Origin: Rhyacichthys aspro | Taxonomy: Eukaryota > Chordata > Actinopteri > Gobiiformes > Rhyacichthyidae | Length of the DNA: 64,000 nt | Direction of reading: 5' to 3' | NCBI GenBank assembly: GCA_036850595.1 | Contig: CM072152.1 | Location: 17,435,207 to 17,499,206 of the forward strand | Shown: piece after piece, positions 38,321 to 50,600 of the stretch | Position numbering within the stretch: the stretch's first letter is position 1 | Layout: every line of letters begins with the position of its first letter | Position numbers and translations under genes: made by a program | The notes under the pieces: generated by a model | Databases searched by the model: none | What the model was told of the DNA's origin: nothing | The model's input: the letters and a program-made list of their open reading frames with translations, nothing else

Positions 38321-39560
38321 ATGTAATCCTGCTTAGTCCTTTTGTAAAGCACTGTGTACTTTATATTGTTCCTCAGGTAATTCATCTCTCAGGCTTTGTG
38401 CTTAATGTTTTTCACTATCATTTCATGCTGTGCTACTTTTGAATGCAGCTTAATGGTTTGTTAAAGCAGTTTATAATTCATGAGCCAATTCACCTAAACG
38501 ATCTTGTGGATAACTCTAATCCTTGGTGTTTCTGGATTAGTTGTCCTGATTGATACTATGCAGTGTCCATGTCCAAATAACCAATTCAGTTGTTTTTCTA
38601 GTGTTATTTTGTTATTTTTGTGAATATTTTGTAAATAGTGTGATGCAAGTGATATCACATTTGGCCTTTGTTATTTCAATATGGATTTTGCTTTATTTTA
38701 AAATGAGAGTTTCAATTGTGGAAATTTCCTGTAATATATTGAAATATTATATTATTGCCAACTGTATAGCTGCAAACATTCAAATCCATTTTTACAAATA
38801 TAATAAGCTTTAAGAGAAAATGTTAAAATATTTGCACAGTTATTTGTGCTGTTCTTTCGGTAACTTCTGATGCCCTTTCTGTGAAACCCTTTGTACTTTC
38901 TTGGTGTAAGATCATATAGGGTTTACACATTGACCTTAGTGGCTTTTGTTTGTGTCATCTGACATAGTTTCATCCTAACAACACCACCTATTTATGGGCC
39001 GTCCAGCCTCTGAGGCTATTTCTGTCACAGACAGGCCTCTTGGCAAGACACACTGCTGCTTGTTGAACTCAGTGTCCCTGGCTGTTTTCAGCTGTCTTCA
39101 CCTCAGTGTGTGCCTTAGATGACTGTGAAGTGCTGCGTCACATTCAAAGTCTGAATGTATTAAAAGACATTATAACTATTACTATGTCTATGTTGTCTTT
39201 AGTTGAAGTAGTTTGATACTGAGACGTTTGATTTTGAGACTTTTACATAACCTGACATGTATTTTAGATACTGTATACAAAGTAGCAAAAAACCCCAAAA
39301 CAAAACAGCAAACCACAACAAAATCAGTATGAAATGCAGTTTGCCGAGTGTGCAATCATTCAGATAATTACATGTGAACTCTGCAATATGTGAAAAATTA
39401 ATGTCCTTATCATTTGAGTTGTGAAAAATAACCCCTGAGGGACTTTTCCAAGTTTCTGATGCCTGCTTATCACTGGCCATAATGACAGGGTGATGAAACA
39501 ATTGTGCAGGTTGTTTGGGAGCTGTGTTCAGATCAATAAATCATCTTCTTGTTCATGATG
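37972..39560 (+). other. myorg: Probable MYORG 3′UTR and flank
   Basis: AT-rich, non-coding, with a (TG)n microsatellite at 38289-38319. The nearest clear canonical AATAAA is at 39535-39540, with weaker variants earlier (ATTAAA near 39160). The 3′ end is therefore uncertain. Confidence 0.4.
38289..38319. repeat. (TG)n microsatellite
   Basis: About 15 uninterrupted TG units in the likely MYORG 3′UTR; probably length-polymorphic. Confidence 0.9.
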
Positions 39561-41775
39561 TTCGGGCAGAGAGCAGCCACGATAAAGTATATGACCAGAC
39601 AGCACTGTCACAAGAAGGCTTCTGGCTGATAAAAGCCACAGGATTAGAATGACAGCATTTCGCATGTTTGTTGTTTTTGAGTTCAAATAGGCTGCTTGGA
39701 CCGTTTCCTAGAGCAGTGGTCAATCTTTCATATGTTTGGGGAATTTATTCCATTTCACAACAGCGGGATATGCTTCTGAAAGGCTCCACTTTATTTGCCA
39801 AGGCCTCATCTTTTCTTCAAAATTGATCTGGACTCGCAGTCTGTGCGGGGAGGACATACATTCATTGATTAGCTGTCTGTGTGTTGCTCTGATCAATATT
39901 ATTTGTCGGTTTGCTTTCTGCAATCATATTGTTTGGTGTGCTCCTTTTTTATAGACTCGAAAAGAATTTATGTAAGAAGTCTGAAGAGAATAGGAGAAAA
40001 TGATGAAACCACTCTTTAATGGCATTACTGCTTTCATGGTCTTGGAATCTAATACATATTCATTTCTATAGAAAATCAAATAAGCATATTTAACCGCACT
40101 GGCCCATTGTTTTTAAATATACACAAATAAAATGAATCAATTTGTGCTTATGAAAAATAAAAGTGAGCATCAGTAGGAGCATTAGTTTTGAATTAGTTTG
40201 AAAGACTTCTACTATAATTGTGATGTTGTTAACCGTGTTGTACTGATGTGATCCAGGAGGGTGCAGTGTAGCTTCAGTCATGAACTCCTCTTTTGACATC
40301 AGTGGACCACGGGCCAGATGTTATGTGCAGACACACACATCCAGACACGCACACAGACATCGAGCAGGACACAAAACTGGCAGAGCGCTCCCCTCTTCCT
40401 TCCCCACCTGTGAGCCCACCTGTGTGTCCATCTGCAGAGTGGAGATGCCAGTTGTTCTGGGAAGGAGCCAGAGAGTTTCAAGTACCATTGCAAATCCTCC
40501 TTCCACAAGCCTGTCTGCTCTCTGTCCTTACCAGCCGGGCATTTTCTATAAACCAGGAATAGAAGTGGGCCGCAGAACCAGAACCATAGTCTTAACAACA
40601 GAGCTATGTTTATTTACGTATTAAGACAATTCTAGGACAGGAATGTGTGAAAATAAACCGAATACCAAAATAGTTAGCTGTTATGTGCTATTATATAAAT
40701 TTGGCCAAAGGGGTAATGATTTTTGTCTTGGACATAATAAAAGGTGGCGGTCATCCATTCATTTCATATTTTTTGTGTCTGGAATATGTCTGTCTTGCAA
40801 TGATATTTCTGTTCAGCAACAGATTGGGTCTACATTAACAATTTGACACAGAGGGTAATGAACGTAAATGTGCGGTTCCACAATCTAGTCTGCAGGGATG
40901 CTTGTTAAAACATCAATGTCCCCAATTTTCACCCTATTATTCATGTGTACTTTTATACATTTATACTTAGACTGTGAACTGGACGTAACATGAGCTCATT
41001 TACCCATTCACAGTCAGTTTCAGTGGCAATCATCAGTTTCAGTGGCAATAAACTGAATACACACATACAACACATTTCAAACCACATGTTAAGCTAAGCA
41101 TTTCACATATAGAGTTGGTAATTAATTTGTTTGCACAAGAAATATGTTTCTGTAAAGCTCACTGTAAACTGGCTAATTCATTCATTTGTTGCATTATAAT
41201 TACAAGCCAATTTAGATTTTTTAGATAAAAAGTGAAGTCTTATTCTTGGAGCTAAGTGTGGCATGTGTTTATTATAAGACCACAAGGGAAATAAAAGCTC
41301 ATGGCCGTCTTGTGTGAAGTGAGAATATTTGTCCTTAACCCAAGATTTTCACTCCGTAACAAGAATGACCTCGCATCTGGTGCTGCCGCGGCTTGTCTGA
41401 CAGGAATATGTCTGTCCTCGCTAGGTAACAAATGAACCCAACACCCCAGAGACTGGTCTCACATCTGTTTATCTTTTTCACCTGTCTGTTCACTGCACTG
41501 CATTGGGCTGACACTCTTCTGCAGCTTTTGTGGATTTCACAACTAGCCTCTGGCATTAGCGGGCCAGAGATAGTCAGAGATGGCTGGTAGGAGCGTTTGT
41601 TAACTCTGGGACTTGGTATTAAATGATGTCCTGATAGAGCACTGTCTATAGCAGCTCAGCAGTATTTTTTTAAACTATACTGTATGGGTTTTTTCTTTTT
41701 TGTTTTGTTTTTTTACATTTTGAACCTAAACACTTATATTGATGCACTTCTGTTTTGGCAGATCTGAATTACATG
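39561..41775. other. Gene-free stretch
   Basis: No exon or RNA gene recognised. It includes a short tandem duplication of a 17-18 bp unit (TCAGTTTCAGTGGCAAT, about 41017-41051) and poly-T runs near 41690-41715. Overlapping open frames at 40280-40624 on both strands look like chance. Confidence 0.5.
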
Positions 41776-41807
41776 TTCACTAATTGAACATCCATTCAAT
41801 TAGTGAA
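41776..41807. repeat. 13-bp palindrome beside an interspersed repeat
   Basis: TTCACTAATTGAA (41776-41788) and its exact reverse complement (41795-41807) flank a 6-nt spacer. It abuts the left end of the repeat copy at about 41800-41975. Confidence 0.7.
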
Positions 41808-41975
41808 TGAATGTGAGAGTGAGTGGTTGTCTGTCAATGTTCGTCTATCAGTGTCAGCCCTGCGACGAACTGGCCACTGTCCAGGGTGTACCCCGCCCAA
41901 GGCCCAAAGCAGCTGGGATAGGCTCCAGCCACCAGCGACCCCAAACGGGACGAAGCGGTAGAAAATGAATGAATT
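41800..41975 (+). repeat. Teleost interspersed repeat, longest copy
   Basis: Contains GTGTCAGCCCTGCGACGAAC, GTCCAGGGTGTACCCCGCC, GCTGGGATAGGCTCCAG and GAAGCGGTAGAAAATGAATG, the signature of a very abundant repeat seen across teleost genomes. It ends in a GAAT microsatellite, as for a retroposon tail. The exact class (SINE or LINE 3′ end) is not certain from sequence alone. Confidence 0.8.
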
Positions 41976-43543
41976 TTTCTGTTTGGTGTGTGTTTGGAGC
42001 CCTTTTTCCATAAGCATACATTGTTTAGAAATAGTAACCATAGTAGACTGTGGCACTGAGCTTTACAACTGACTTTCATCACTGTATGTTGGTCACATTT
42101 AAATAAAGTATACCTCTTTGTCTATCCTATACAACGTAAGTACTATACAATTGATTGAATCCTTAGTGATATTAGTGTTATCTATTTCTATTATCTGTAC
42201 GACTTGTGGAGGTGGCCTTAGTAGCATGACGCAGTTGATGAGCTTTGAAGGACAGAGGTTTCAGGGGGGCACTTTCTTTTGAGTTTTGGTAGGGGTTAAA
42301 GGTTGAGCGTAATGTCAGGAGTGAGGGAACAGATGCATAATTGAAACATTGCGTCGGCGCGTTGGCCATGCACAAGGTTGTTTGATTGATACCATTTTAG
42401 AACACTTCTGTCCCCTTGTGCTCATGGGGTTTACCTGGGGACAAACCAGGGGAGGGAAAAAGGTGCTTAGGTGGCTCATCTGGGTTTTGGAGGAAAATTG
42501 GTGCCATCCATCAAACATTGCATTTAACAAACGCTAACACAGGCCAGCCCAACAAAGGATTCTTATATAAGGCAGTGAACCGGGAAACATGTGAGGTGCA
42601 GGGACTGGTGAGGGTCTATCAATCAGCCAGTCAGCTCCTTTATTTAACAAGCGAGGGCCACAGACCCCCGAGGGCCACACTCCATATTCTGGCTGGTTGG
42701 GCTCGCAGTCGTCCCCTGTAAAGGCAAGAAAAAGGGGGAAGAGAAGGATGAAGTGAGGAAAGCAAGAGGGGCATGAAGGGATTGGGGTTCAGAGGAGGGG
42801 GTGAAGGAGGTATGTGAGAGTTTGGCCCGTGTCCCCTGGCGAGCCGGTGTGCTTCATCTTCTCAGTGCAAGGGCCTGGAACTGCTGCTTGATGGGATTTT
42901 CAGCCCCGTGGCCTCCGCTGTCCCAGCATCCATCTGGAGGGCTGCCGTGTGCACAGTGGAGCGCCAGCCACTCAGCGACACACAACCATAAAGAACAAGC
43001 CGTGGGCAAGCCAACACCACTGATCTGAGGCTCGCAGCTCTGTGCAGTGGACAGGCCAACAGTGTGGCACACAGTCCTGTCAGAGACACGGGCTGATCCC
43101 TGAGCTACTGCCGGCTCTGAGGAACACAAGACACGCTCTGTGAGGCAGGGCATGTTCAGCCACGGACTCTCTTCAAAGAAATAACAATTTGAATGAATCA
43201 AATGCTTCACTATTCAACATCTGCAAAGATGCGGAGAGGCTTGACTCCTGTCTGACATTCTGCTAAAATAAATCTGCCCTTATATCGCCAGCAATACGTT
43301 TTTAAAATGCATTTACTGCTTTTCCTAACTCCAGTTAAAAGCAAATATGTGAGAATGCATATGCCCACAGCATTAGCAAACTTTTTCTTTCATGAGCAAT
43401 CCAGTCTCATGGACTTCGTGACTAAGGTTCAGGTTAAAAGTATACTGACACAAGTTTCATTTTTGCTGAGTGAGTTTAATTTATCACACAGTTTGAATAT
43501 ACACAAAGTGCTACGGTCTTTTTTAAACCTGTTAAAATATTTC
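41976..43543. other. Gene-free stretch with GC-rich block
   Basis: From about 42400 to 43150 the sequence is noticeably GC-richer than its surroundings. Overlapping frames in several phases (42416-42721, 42801-43028, 42854-43210 reverse) show no domain, splice or start evidence. It may be regulatory sequence. Confidence 0.4.
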
Positions 43544-43641
43544 TTCATTCATCTTCTACCATTTAGTCCCATCAGGGGTCCTGGGTGTCAGGAGACTATC
43601 CCAGCAGTTTTGGGCCTGATGCGGGGTACACTCTGGACAAT
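43544..43641 (-). repeat. Teleost interspersed repeat, truncated copy (reverse)
   Basis: The reverse complement reads TTGTCCAGAGTGTACCCCGC, then GGCCCAAAACTGCTGGGATA, then GGGACTAAATGGTAGAAGAT and a GAATGAA tail. It matches the copies at 41.8 kb and 59.1 kb but lacks the 5′ part. Confidence 0.75.
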
Positions 43642-43667
43642 TCAATAAATAAAATATTGTTTATTTA

Positions 43668-43707
43668 AAACAACTACAACTACAACAACAACAACAACAA
43701 CAACACA
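43668..43707. repeat. (CAA)n microsatellite
   Basis: Repeated ACAACTACAAC followed by about seven CAA/ACA units, close to the truncated repeat copy. Confidence 0.8.
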
Positions 43708-45410
43708 CAATCAATTGCTTAAAATTGATATTGTACAATCAATGAAATACAATTTGATAAAGATGATCTTATATTTTATAGACAGATATTCTTTGGGAGA
43801 GGGACGCCCCATTTTCAGATAGCTCACAAGTCCATTTCGTGGTATAAAGTGATATAACAAGCTCTCTAAAAAGACACTGTAAATCTTGTCTTAACACAAT
43901 GTATTGAAGTATATATGTAATATAAAACAATCACATCTTTGGCTTTGTGTCAAGAGTGATACTTGTAAATGCTCTCTTGAGATTTTCCTGTGTGAGGGCT
44001 GATATCTTTATTTCTGAAGCAGACAGGGCAAATGTTACACAATAGCCCTTTTAAATATAAAAGAGTCAATGGTTCTTATACATATACAGCCATCCCAGAT
44101 TTCACAAAAGCTCTTGATTTGATTGAATACGCCTCTTGGATGGAATGCCTTGCCTGAAAACAATGCTTCCTTTGCATGTTCAATAAAACAGCCAGTCCAT
44201 TCCCACAGAGAACTTCAATTTAATACCACAACACATGGCACACAGAACAATAATATCAGCTATATATAATTGAAAATCAAGACCAAATATGCAAAGACAA
44301 TCATTACTGCCTCTCATTATTCGATCCAATTTATGTATGCCGCAGGGAACAAGACGAGCACATTACAGACTGCTGCTCTGTGCTGTGGTGAGCCGAGATA
44401 CAGTATGCTCAGTAAACCGCAGCTTGAATGGAGATGCAGCTCAATATATAACTGATACTACTCTGGAAAGTTTGGATTGAAAATGTTTTGTTCTTCCTCA
44501 GGGCCACACTCCCCCATTAGCATATTTCTCCCCCCTGACAACTGTAAATTCAGAGAATGCAGCCCGGTGGTGGGTAAGGTGGGCAGACGGCAGACTGTAT
44601 AAATAAACAGAGTCTGTTTGAGGGCAGCTCTGTGGCCCCCACCAGCCCAACATCAATCAATATTACAGCGGCCACTGGCAGCCCAATCGTCCTTTTATAG
44701 GTCTGTGAAATGATCAAACATCTGCTCATAACCATGCTTCTTATATTGTGATGGATCATACATACAATATCAAATGCAACAAAATGTGGCCTTGCTCAAC
44801 AGGGTGCAGCAATGGCTACTTTATTAAACAAGGGTTTGTATGTTTTTGGTGTGTTTTGGTTTACTTTGAAAATTTTAAATATTACAATTTTCTCAGGTGA
44901 ACAGGGGTGTCTTTTTTATTTTTATTTTTAAAATTCATTTAACATTACTATTGTGTCAGGGTTAACATCACTTCTTTTTCTAACAAATGGTTAAACATTG
45001 CTGACTTGACGTGACATACATACCTTCATCAAATCATAGCAACATCATCAAACCTAAATCACAACAAAAACTACCACCGTATTACCACACCACTGGTCCA
45101 AGCCACAGTTCTTTAGAAATAACATCGTTTTAAGAGTGATATGGTAGAGTTTCTGTGCACAAATCTCAAGGGAAATATTTTTGTCTTATATACATTTTAT
45201 ATGTTTGTCTACAAAGTCTAAAAATAAATTTGTTAATGTGCAAATTAAAGTGAGAAGACACATTCAATTCGAAATAGTTTGCAACTATTCAAAATGTCAG
45301 GAAGTCACCAAATTCAAGCCCAAAAGGTGATGCATTTGTCCCAGTCTAACACAACATGAATACATTTAGATCAGGTTGATAAACACCGCATTTGATGAGA
45401 CAGCTTCTTG
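43708..45410. other. Gene-free stretch, possible conserved element near 44.6-44.75 kb
   Basis: No coding exon recognised. Block 44500-44760 has balanced composition and homeodomain-like words such as CATCAATCAATATT, as in enhancer sequence, but conservation cannot be judged from one genome. Confidence 0.35.
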
Positions 45411-45418
45411 TTCCAACC

Positions 45419-45759
45419 CAGACCTGGGCATTTTAAGGCCCGGGGGCCACATCAGGCCCTCGACCCACCCCTGTCCGGCCCTCAGGAGGCTTGTGTCGGA
45501 AAAGGAATTAGTCCAAGAGTGTAGTGTAGTATTTTGAACGCACTCGAAGACTCTTTGCCAAATAGTGTCAACAATAATATAACACTCACTCACCTTATCA
45601 CTCATAAACTGTTCATAAATTACATGTGTTCTGTCAGCTGAGATTAGGCGTGGGTTTTTTGTGGTGAAGGAAAGCTGGAATAGACTGTTATTGTCTGGCC
45701 CTCCACAAGAGTCCCATGTTCTAATGTGGCCCTTGGAGAAAAATAATTGCCCACCCCTG
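45419..45759. mobile_element. hAT-type non-autonomous DNA transposon (MITE)
   Basis: A 341-bp element. The left end CAGACCTGGGCATTTTAAGG pairs with the reverse complement of the right end, CAGGGGTGGGCAATTATTTT, and both ends then share GGGCCACATYAG. CAGGGGTGGGCAA is the typical Charlie-group hAT terminus. Flanking 8-mers TTCCAACC (45411-45418) and TTCTAATC (45760-45767) agree at 6 of 8 positions, fitting the 8-bp target duplication of hAT insertions with ageing. The interior has no transposase frame. Confidence 0.8.
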
Positions 45760-45767
45760 TTCTAATC

Positions 45768-47600
45768 CCATCCATTCCCTTTAGATTAAATGGCAAGACG
45801 GGGCCCATCTTAGTCCCATGTGGCTTTTAGTTTTCTGTTACGAATGCTGCTGTGATGATGGACGTTCAGTGAACAGGACAAAAGTTGAGCCCACTAACTA
45901 GTTTGGCAGCTGTATTAGACAAAGGTTGCGAAGGCCTGGTCCACGGAGAGAGGGAATGAATCCAACTGGTCCAAGGTTAATGGTAGCTCGGAACAAAATG
46001 GATTCAGTGCCAGGAGCGAGCTGACGGGTGATTTGACACGAGTGAAGGTGGGCCATCAATCTCCTCTTGACCCCCTCTGACCCCCCCCTCCCTGACCAAG
46101 CCACTAGGGGGCGCCAGGTGTCACGGTGCCCTGACCTGTGCAGGTCTTCAGATAGCCCACCTGCTGCGGCCCTAAAGCTAGCCCCATGGCCAGAAGAGAC
46201 CATCCTTTCACGCTCGGCTGGCATAATGAAACTGTGATTGGGAGATAGTGAACTGTGACAGACGGCAGTAGTGAAAGTCTACCACTACGCTGCAGGTTTC
46301 TTTTCGTGAACAGTTCTCTCCGGGTTTCCTTTCACGGGTTGCATCTCATGAAGCGCTCTGACAATTTAATAGACCTAAAAAGCTAATCTGCCCGTCCTAT
46401 CTTTAATATGCTTCACTTTGCATGGCTATTGTCTCGTGTGCCACAGAACTAAGTGTCTCCTTTAACCTGAAGCCACTTTGTGCTGTGCTCGGGTCATTAC
46501 GTGCATGTGTGTACATGTTCACACTGACACCCCACCCCTCCCTCTGGGGAGAGTACGGCTCCACATTTAAACCTGACATAAATTCCCTGTCACAAATCCC
46601 CAGAGCGGCCAGGCATGTAGGCACAAAAGCAAATATTTCCGTTCCTGATTATGGACAATCCCTTTTAACATCCCCACCCACTGACCACCCCCCTCCAACC
46701 CCCAGTCCGCTCTGAACCTACTCTAGCACCGCAAGCCAGCCATTTGTCACAAAGTAATTATAGAATTATCGATTGGCAAGCAATTAACACCTTTCTTCTC
46801 TTTTGCTGCCCCACCCAGCCCCCCTCTCCATCCTTTAATTTGAAATCAGAGAGAGAATAGAAAGGTGTGGGGGGGGGAGCTGTGGGACTAACACATTTAA
46901 TCCGGTTGGCATTTCCTAGTTCTTCTCAAATTAATCGGGCGACAGGGACAAAATGGCTTTTCTTTCTTTTTTGTGTTTCCTGTGTTATTTCTCTCTTGTC
47001 TCATCCGCTCATCTCTCTTGAACAATCATAGAGCTGCTTAGAGTAACGGCCAAACACTCATTTTAGCTGGGATTAATGGAAATGGTATTAAGCCTCATTT
47101 TAAAAAGAATATGCTATTTAACAGCTGCATCCGTCCTAATATGATAGCAGTAACAAAGGGAGCTTCTTCTTTTCCTGGCTTGGGTTGAGTTTGTCGGTTG
47201 TAGTGGGTGCAGACAGACGTTCCTTGGAGCGGTGCTAAAACCTGTCGCTGGCAGTTTTCATGCAACATCATCTCAGTAACATATGGAAATGTACAAGAGA
47301 CTTGATTTCCTTTCTGGATAATGTGAATCTGAATTCAATTTATATATCAGTCTTAGTTCTAATGGATTCAGAGTCAGTTTTTTTTCCTATGGTATGTATT
47401 TCTTTTGATGTATATTTGGGATCTATGGATGATAAATGACAAAAACATTAGCTTTTGGTGTATGCATGAAAAAAGGACACATGAAAGCAACATAAAGTGA
47501 TTCTTCTGAGGTAGATATACAGAAAGTTAGGTGCAGAAACATATCAAAATACAATATTGCTAGTCATAAGTTGTACAAAAAAAAACAAAAAAAACAATCT
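45768..47600. other. Gene-free stretch with candidate regulatory elements
   Basis: GC-balanced blocks alternate with short poly-C/poly-G runs. Block 46740-46795 is dense in homeodomain-type sites (TAATTATAGAATTATCGATT, then CAATTAACA). Block 47035-47150 has GGGATTAATGG and smooth, non-repetitive composition. Both have the look of vertebrate conserved non-coding elements. No gene is supported. Confidence 0.4.
46101..46119 (+). promoter_or_regulatory. CTCF core motif
   Basis: CCACTAGGGGGCGCCAGG is an exact fit to the 14-bp CTCF core consensus (CCASYAGRKGGCRS). It lies in a GC-rich block of the gene-free half, so it could mark a chromatin-loop anchor. Confidence 0.65.
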
Positions 47601-50600
47601 ATAATATTGTTTCCCCAAAGCAAAACTTTCTAAATGAGAAATACTAGACTGAAATGAGCATTTGGCTGAATTCTTGTCAGAAAAGCAATATTAAAGGGTC
47701 TGTGGTAATGATCACTGAATGTGACTGTCAACAGTAGCTGCCTCAATCACAGCAACTGAATTAAAACAGCATCTGCTTGCACCATCTTTTACACACTCGT
47801 ACAGTCTAGTGTTTAAAACTCCTGTCACACTTGGATTTTAGATGTTGCCAGTGAGTGTCATCGTAATAATAATGTTTTGTGACTTTTTATTAGTGGTTGC
47901 ACATTAGAGCAGATGAAAGACGACCAATATCACAGTTATATGGCCAAAAGACAGCATACCAAACCGACAAAGATTTAGGACAATAGGATAATCCTGTAGG
48001 ATAGTAACTATGGCTGTGTAAACAAAGATGTGCTCATAATTTCATCCTTATCCCAAGCTTTCTTTGCACTGGCCACAAGCAGTAATTTTCCCAAAGTTGT
48101 CTGGATGTTATTCCTCATTTTTAATCACATGAATGCCACTCCAGTTGAGGCTCCCTGGCGCTGCTTGTTGTTGGCCTTAGTTAATCGTAGCCTACAACAC
48201 ATTTGCAGTCCGACATGTCATAATTTCAAAAACTGCACAGTGTCAGAGGGGCTCGGGAGTGAAAGGTCGAAGTAGAAATTTGGTGTGAGAATAGCCTTGA
48301 GAACATAGTCATAAAAACTATATACCAGTATGGGTTTGGGTACTTTTAAAAAACTGAGCTAAATAGTTATTTGCAAACACTACACAAAGAGTCTCTGCCA
48401 ATACTTTCTGCTCTCCTCCAAAATTCTGGTAACCTAATGTGAGTGGCATTCATTTGACGGCAATTTAGGAACAATTTGACGCCATTGAGGGCCCTTTCTC
48501 TTTCATGCTTTAGTGTTGATCAATAATCCCCCTCAGGATGTTATTCAAACACACATACAGCAATATTCTTCCCTCAAAAACACTCTGATATTGACCTGTT
48601 TTTGCCGCCCTGCAGCCCTGCTTATTTACTCAAAGAATTGTTAACCCAGGGGACAGACATTGTTGTGGCCCTAGACTCTAGGCAGGTTTTCCAACTTTTA
48701 TGGCTGTAACACCACGGCTTTGTCACAGTTTCTTCAAAGCATTTTCACTTCTTACTGCAACTGCTTTCAGTGGAGTTGACATTCAAGAGAGTTTGAATTA
48801 AAAGCAAGCTCCTCTATTTGGAGGTGTTTATGAGGGTTTCATTCTTTGTACCTGGTTGTGTTCTCAGGTGCCTTCAAGACTTATGGAAACACATGCAATT
48901 TGCAGGTTAGCTTAAGATCTGTCATTGGAATTAGTAAGTAAGCAGCAGATGGTATTTTTGAGCTAACAAAAAACAGACAAAGTACTGTCTGTTCTGAAAG
49001 TTAGTAAATTGACTATGTGTTGGCTGCCTTTACTATCATTACCATTAGATAACACCCAGTGAACCTAAAAAATAAACAGGGTCTCCAGCCTTATTCCCCA
49101 ATCAGCTCTGAGCCACTGGAATACAGTAGTATTATTTTTTGACCCCATTGTATGTGGTTGAACTTTTTTATTCCAAACTTGCTATTCCAAAAGCATGCAC
49201 ACGTTGTACATCCTTTTACAGTCTTGGTTTTTTCCCACCACATCTCAATTTTTTCTAAGCAAGGGGTTTCGGCAGGACAGTTAGTTATTAATACATTAAT
49301 TATTATTATTCTTTTACTGATTTACAGATTTTTTTTTCACATTAAAAACATGCTGACTAACATGCCAGAGCTCTTTCTCTGTTTGAGTTTTTGATTAAGG
49401 TCATTATATCTGTACTGAATAGTAAATGATGTATGTGATGTCAGTTACCTGTTCAACATAAACACCTTAGTAAGGTTTCTCAGTAATAAAGCATTAAATA
49501 ACAGTGATCTTTGTTTCTATAAGCTGAAACAGTCAACCATTTCATTTTTTTTAAACAAATACATTTCAAAGGCTATTAGCTAAATAATGCGCATTTAGTA
49601 TTAGTCCAGTTAATGTGACCTTTTTTAAATAGCTGTTTTATTTTACTTAATAACAACGTGAGAATATCACTGAGCAAAAGGGTTGATAAAATCTCATCAA
49701 TCCTCTTTATTTGATTGTAAGGATAAGGTGTTGGGCAAATGTCTTAAATTGGATAAGAATTGCCTTTGGAGCAACAGGTCAGACTTCAGGAGGTGGTGTG
49801 AAATGGTAATTTGGGTGGGAGGGGGCTTGCTGGCAAACAGTTAGGAGCACGGTGGCGCTGGTCCTGTTCCCAGTCAGGCCAGGACCTGCAGGCGTGAGGT
49901 GTACACTCTGCATCAGCCTGAGTTGCCGTTTCTACACTCGCCTTCCAGCCTCTCATTTTCCACATGATTAGCTCGCCACCTGTCCTCCGGCTGGCCCTTG
50001 GCCTCTGGGCCGCCAGCGTCATGGCACCATTTAGCACTGGCTGGGTTTTTACTAAGACATGCTCCATCACTGTAGGCCGTGTGGAAACAATGAATCAAAA
50101 TGACGCCTGAAATAGTTTTACTTTTGCTGTGTATCATTAGTGTACCCTCTTTATGATCAATCAGTGGGAGGCACTCTTTGTTTAATACCTGCTGTGATCT
50201 TGAGAGCTGGGGCCAGAAGGCAGAGATTATCTATACATGTTAGAAAATGTGTCATGTAAGTGTAGTTTATGAGATTTATAATTAGATGATATTGGATAAC
50301 ATATATTGATGCATATAGAGACAATCAGTTAGTAAAAATAGTTAAAGTCTTGGATTTTTGTTGGGCTGTGTATATATCAAGTAAACTAAAACATGAAAGT
50401 TACTATGCTGATGATATGAGGAAGCTTCTTTACATTATTGTGTATTATATGTGATTCTCGTTAATAATGCTCTCCAGTAGCACAATAATGTCCCACACTC
50501 TGTCGCTTTGTTTTGTTTATATATGACATTGCTGTTGTAATTTCATACAATAACAACAGGTAACCACTGACTGCACTAATCAGTTTATTTTTGTTCTCTG

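Noticed and set aside
40280..40624. 114-codon forward and 99-codon reverse frames
   Set aside because: Mutual shadows in a CA-rich stretch with no splice sites or motifs.
42801..43210. Overlapping frames in a GC-rich block
   Set aside because: Frames are open in several phases on both strands, which is expected from GC-rich composition; no exon borders or domains seen.
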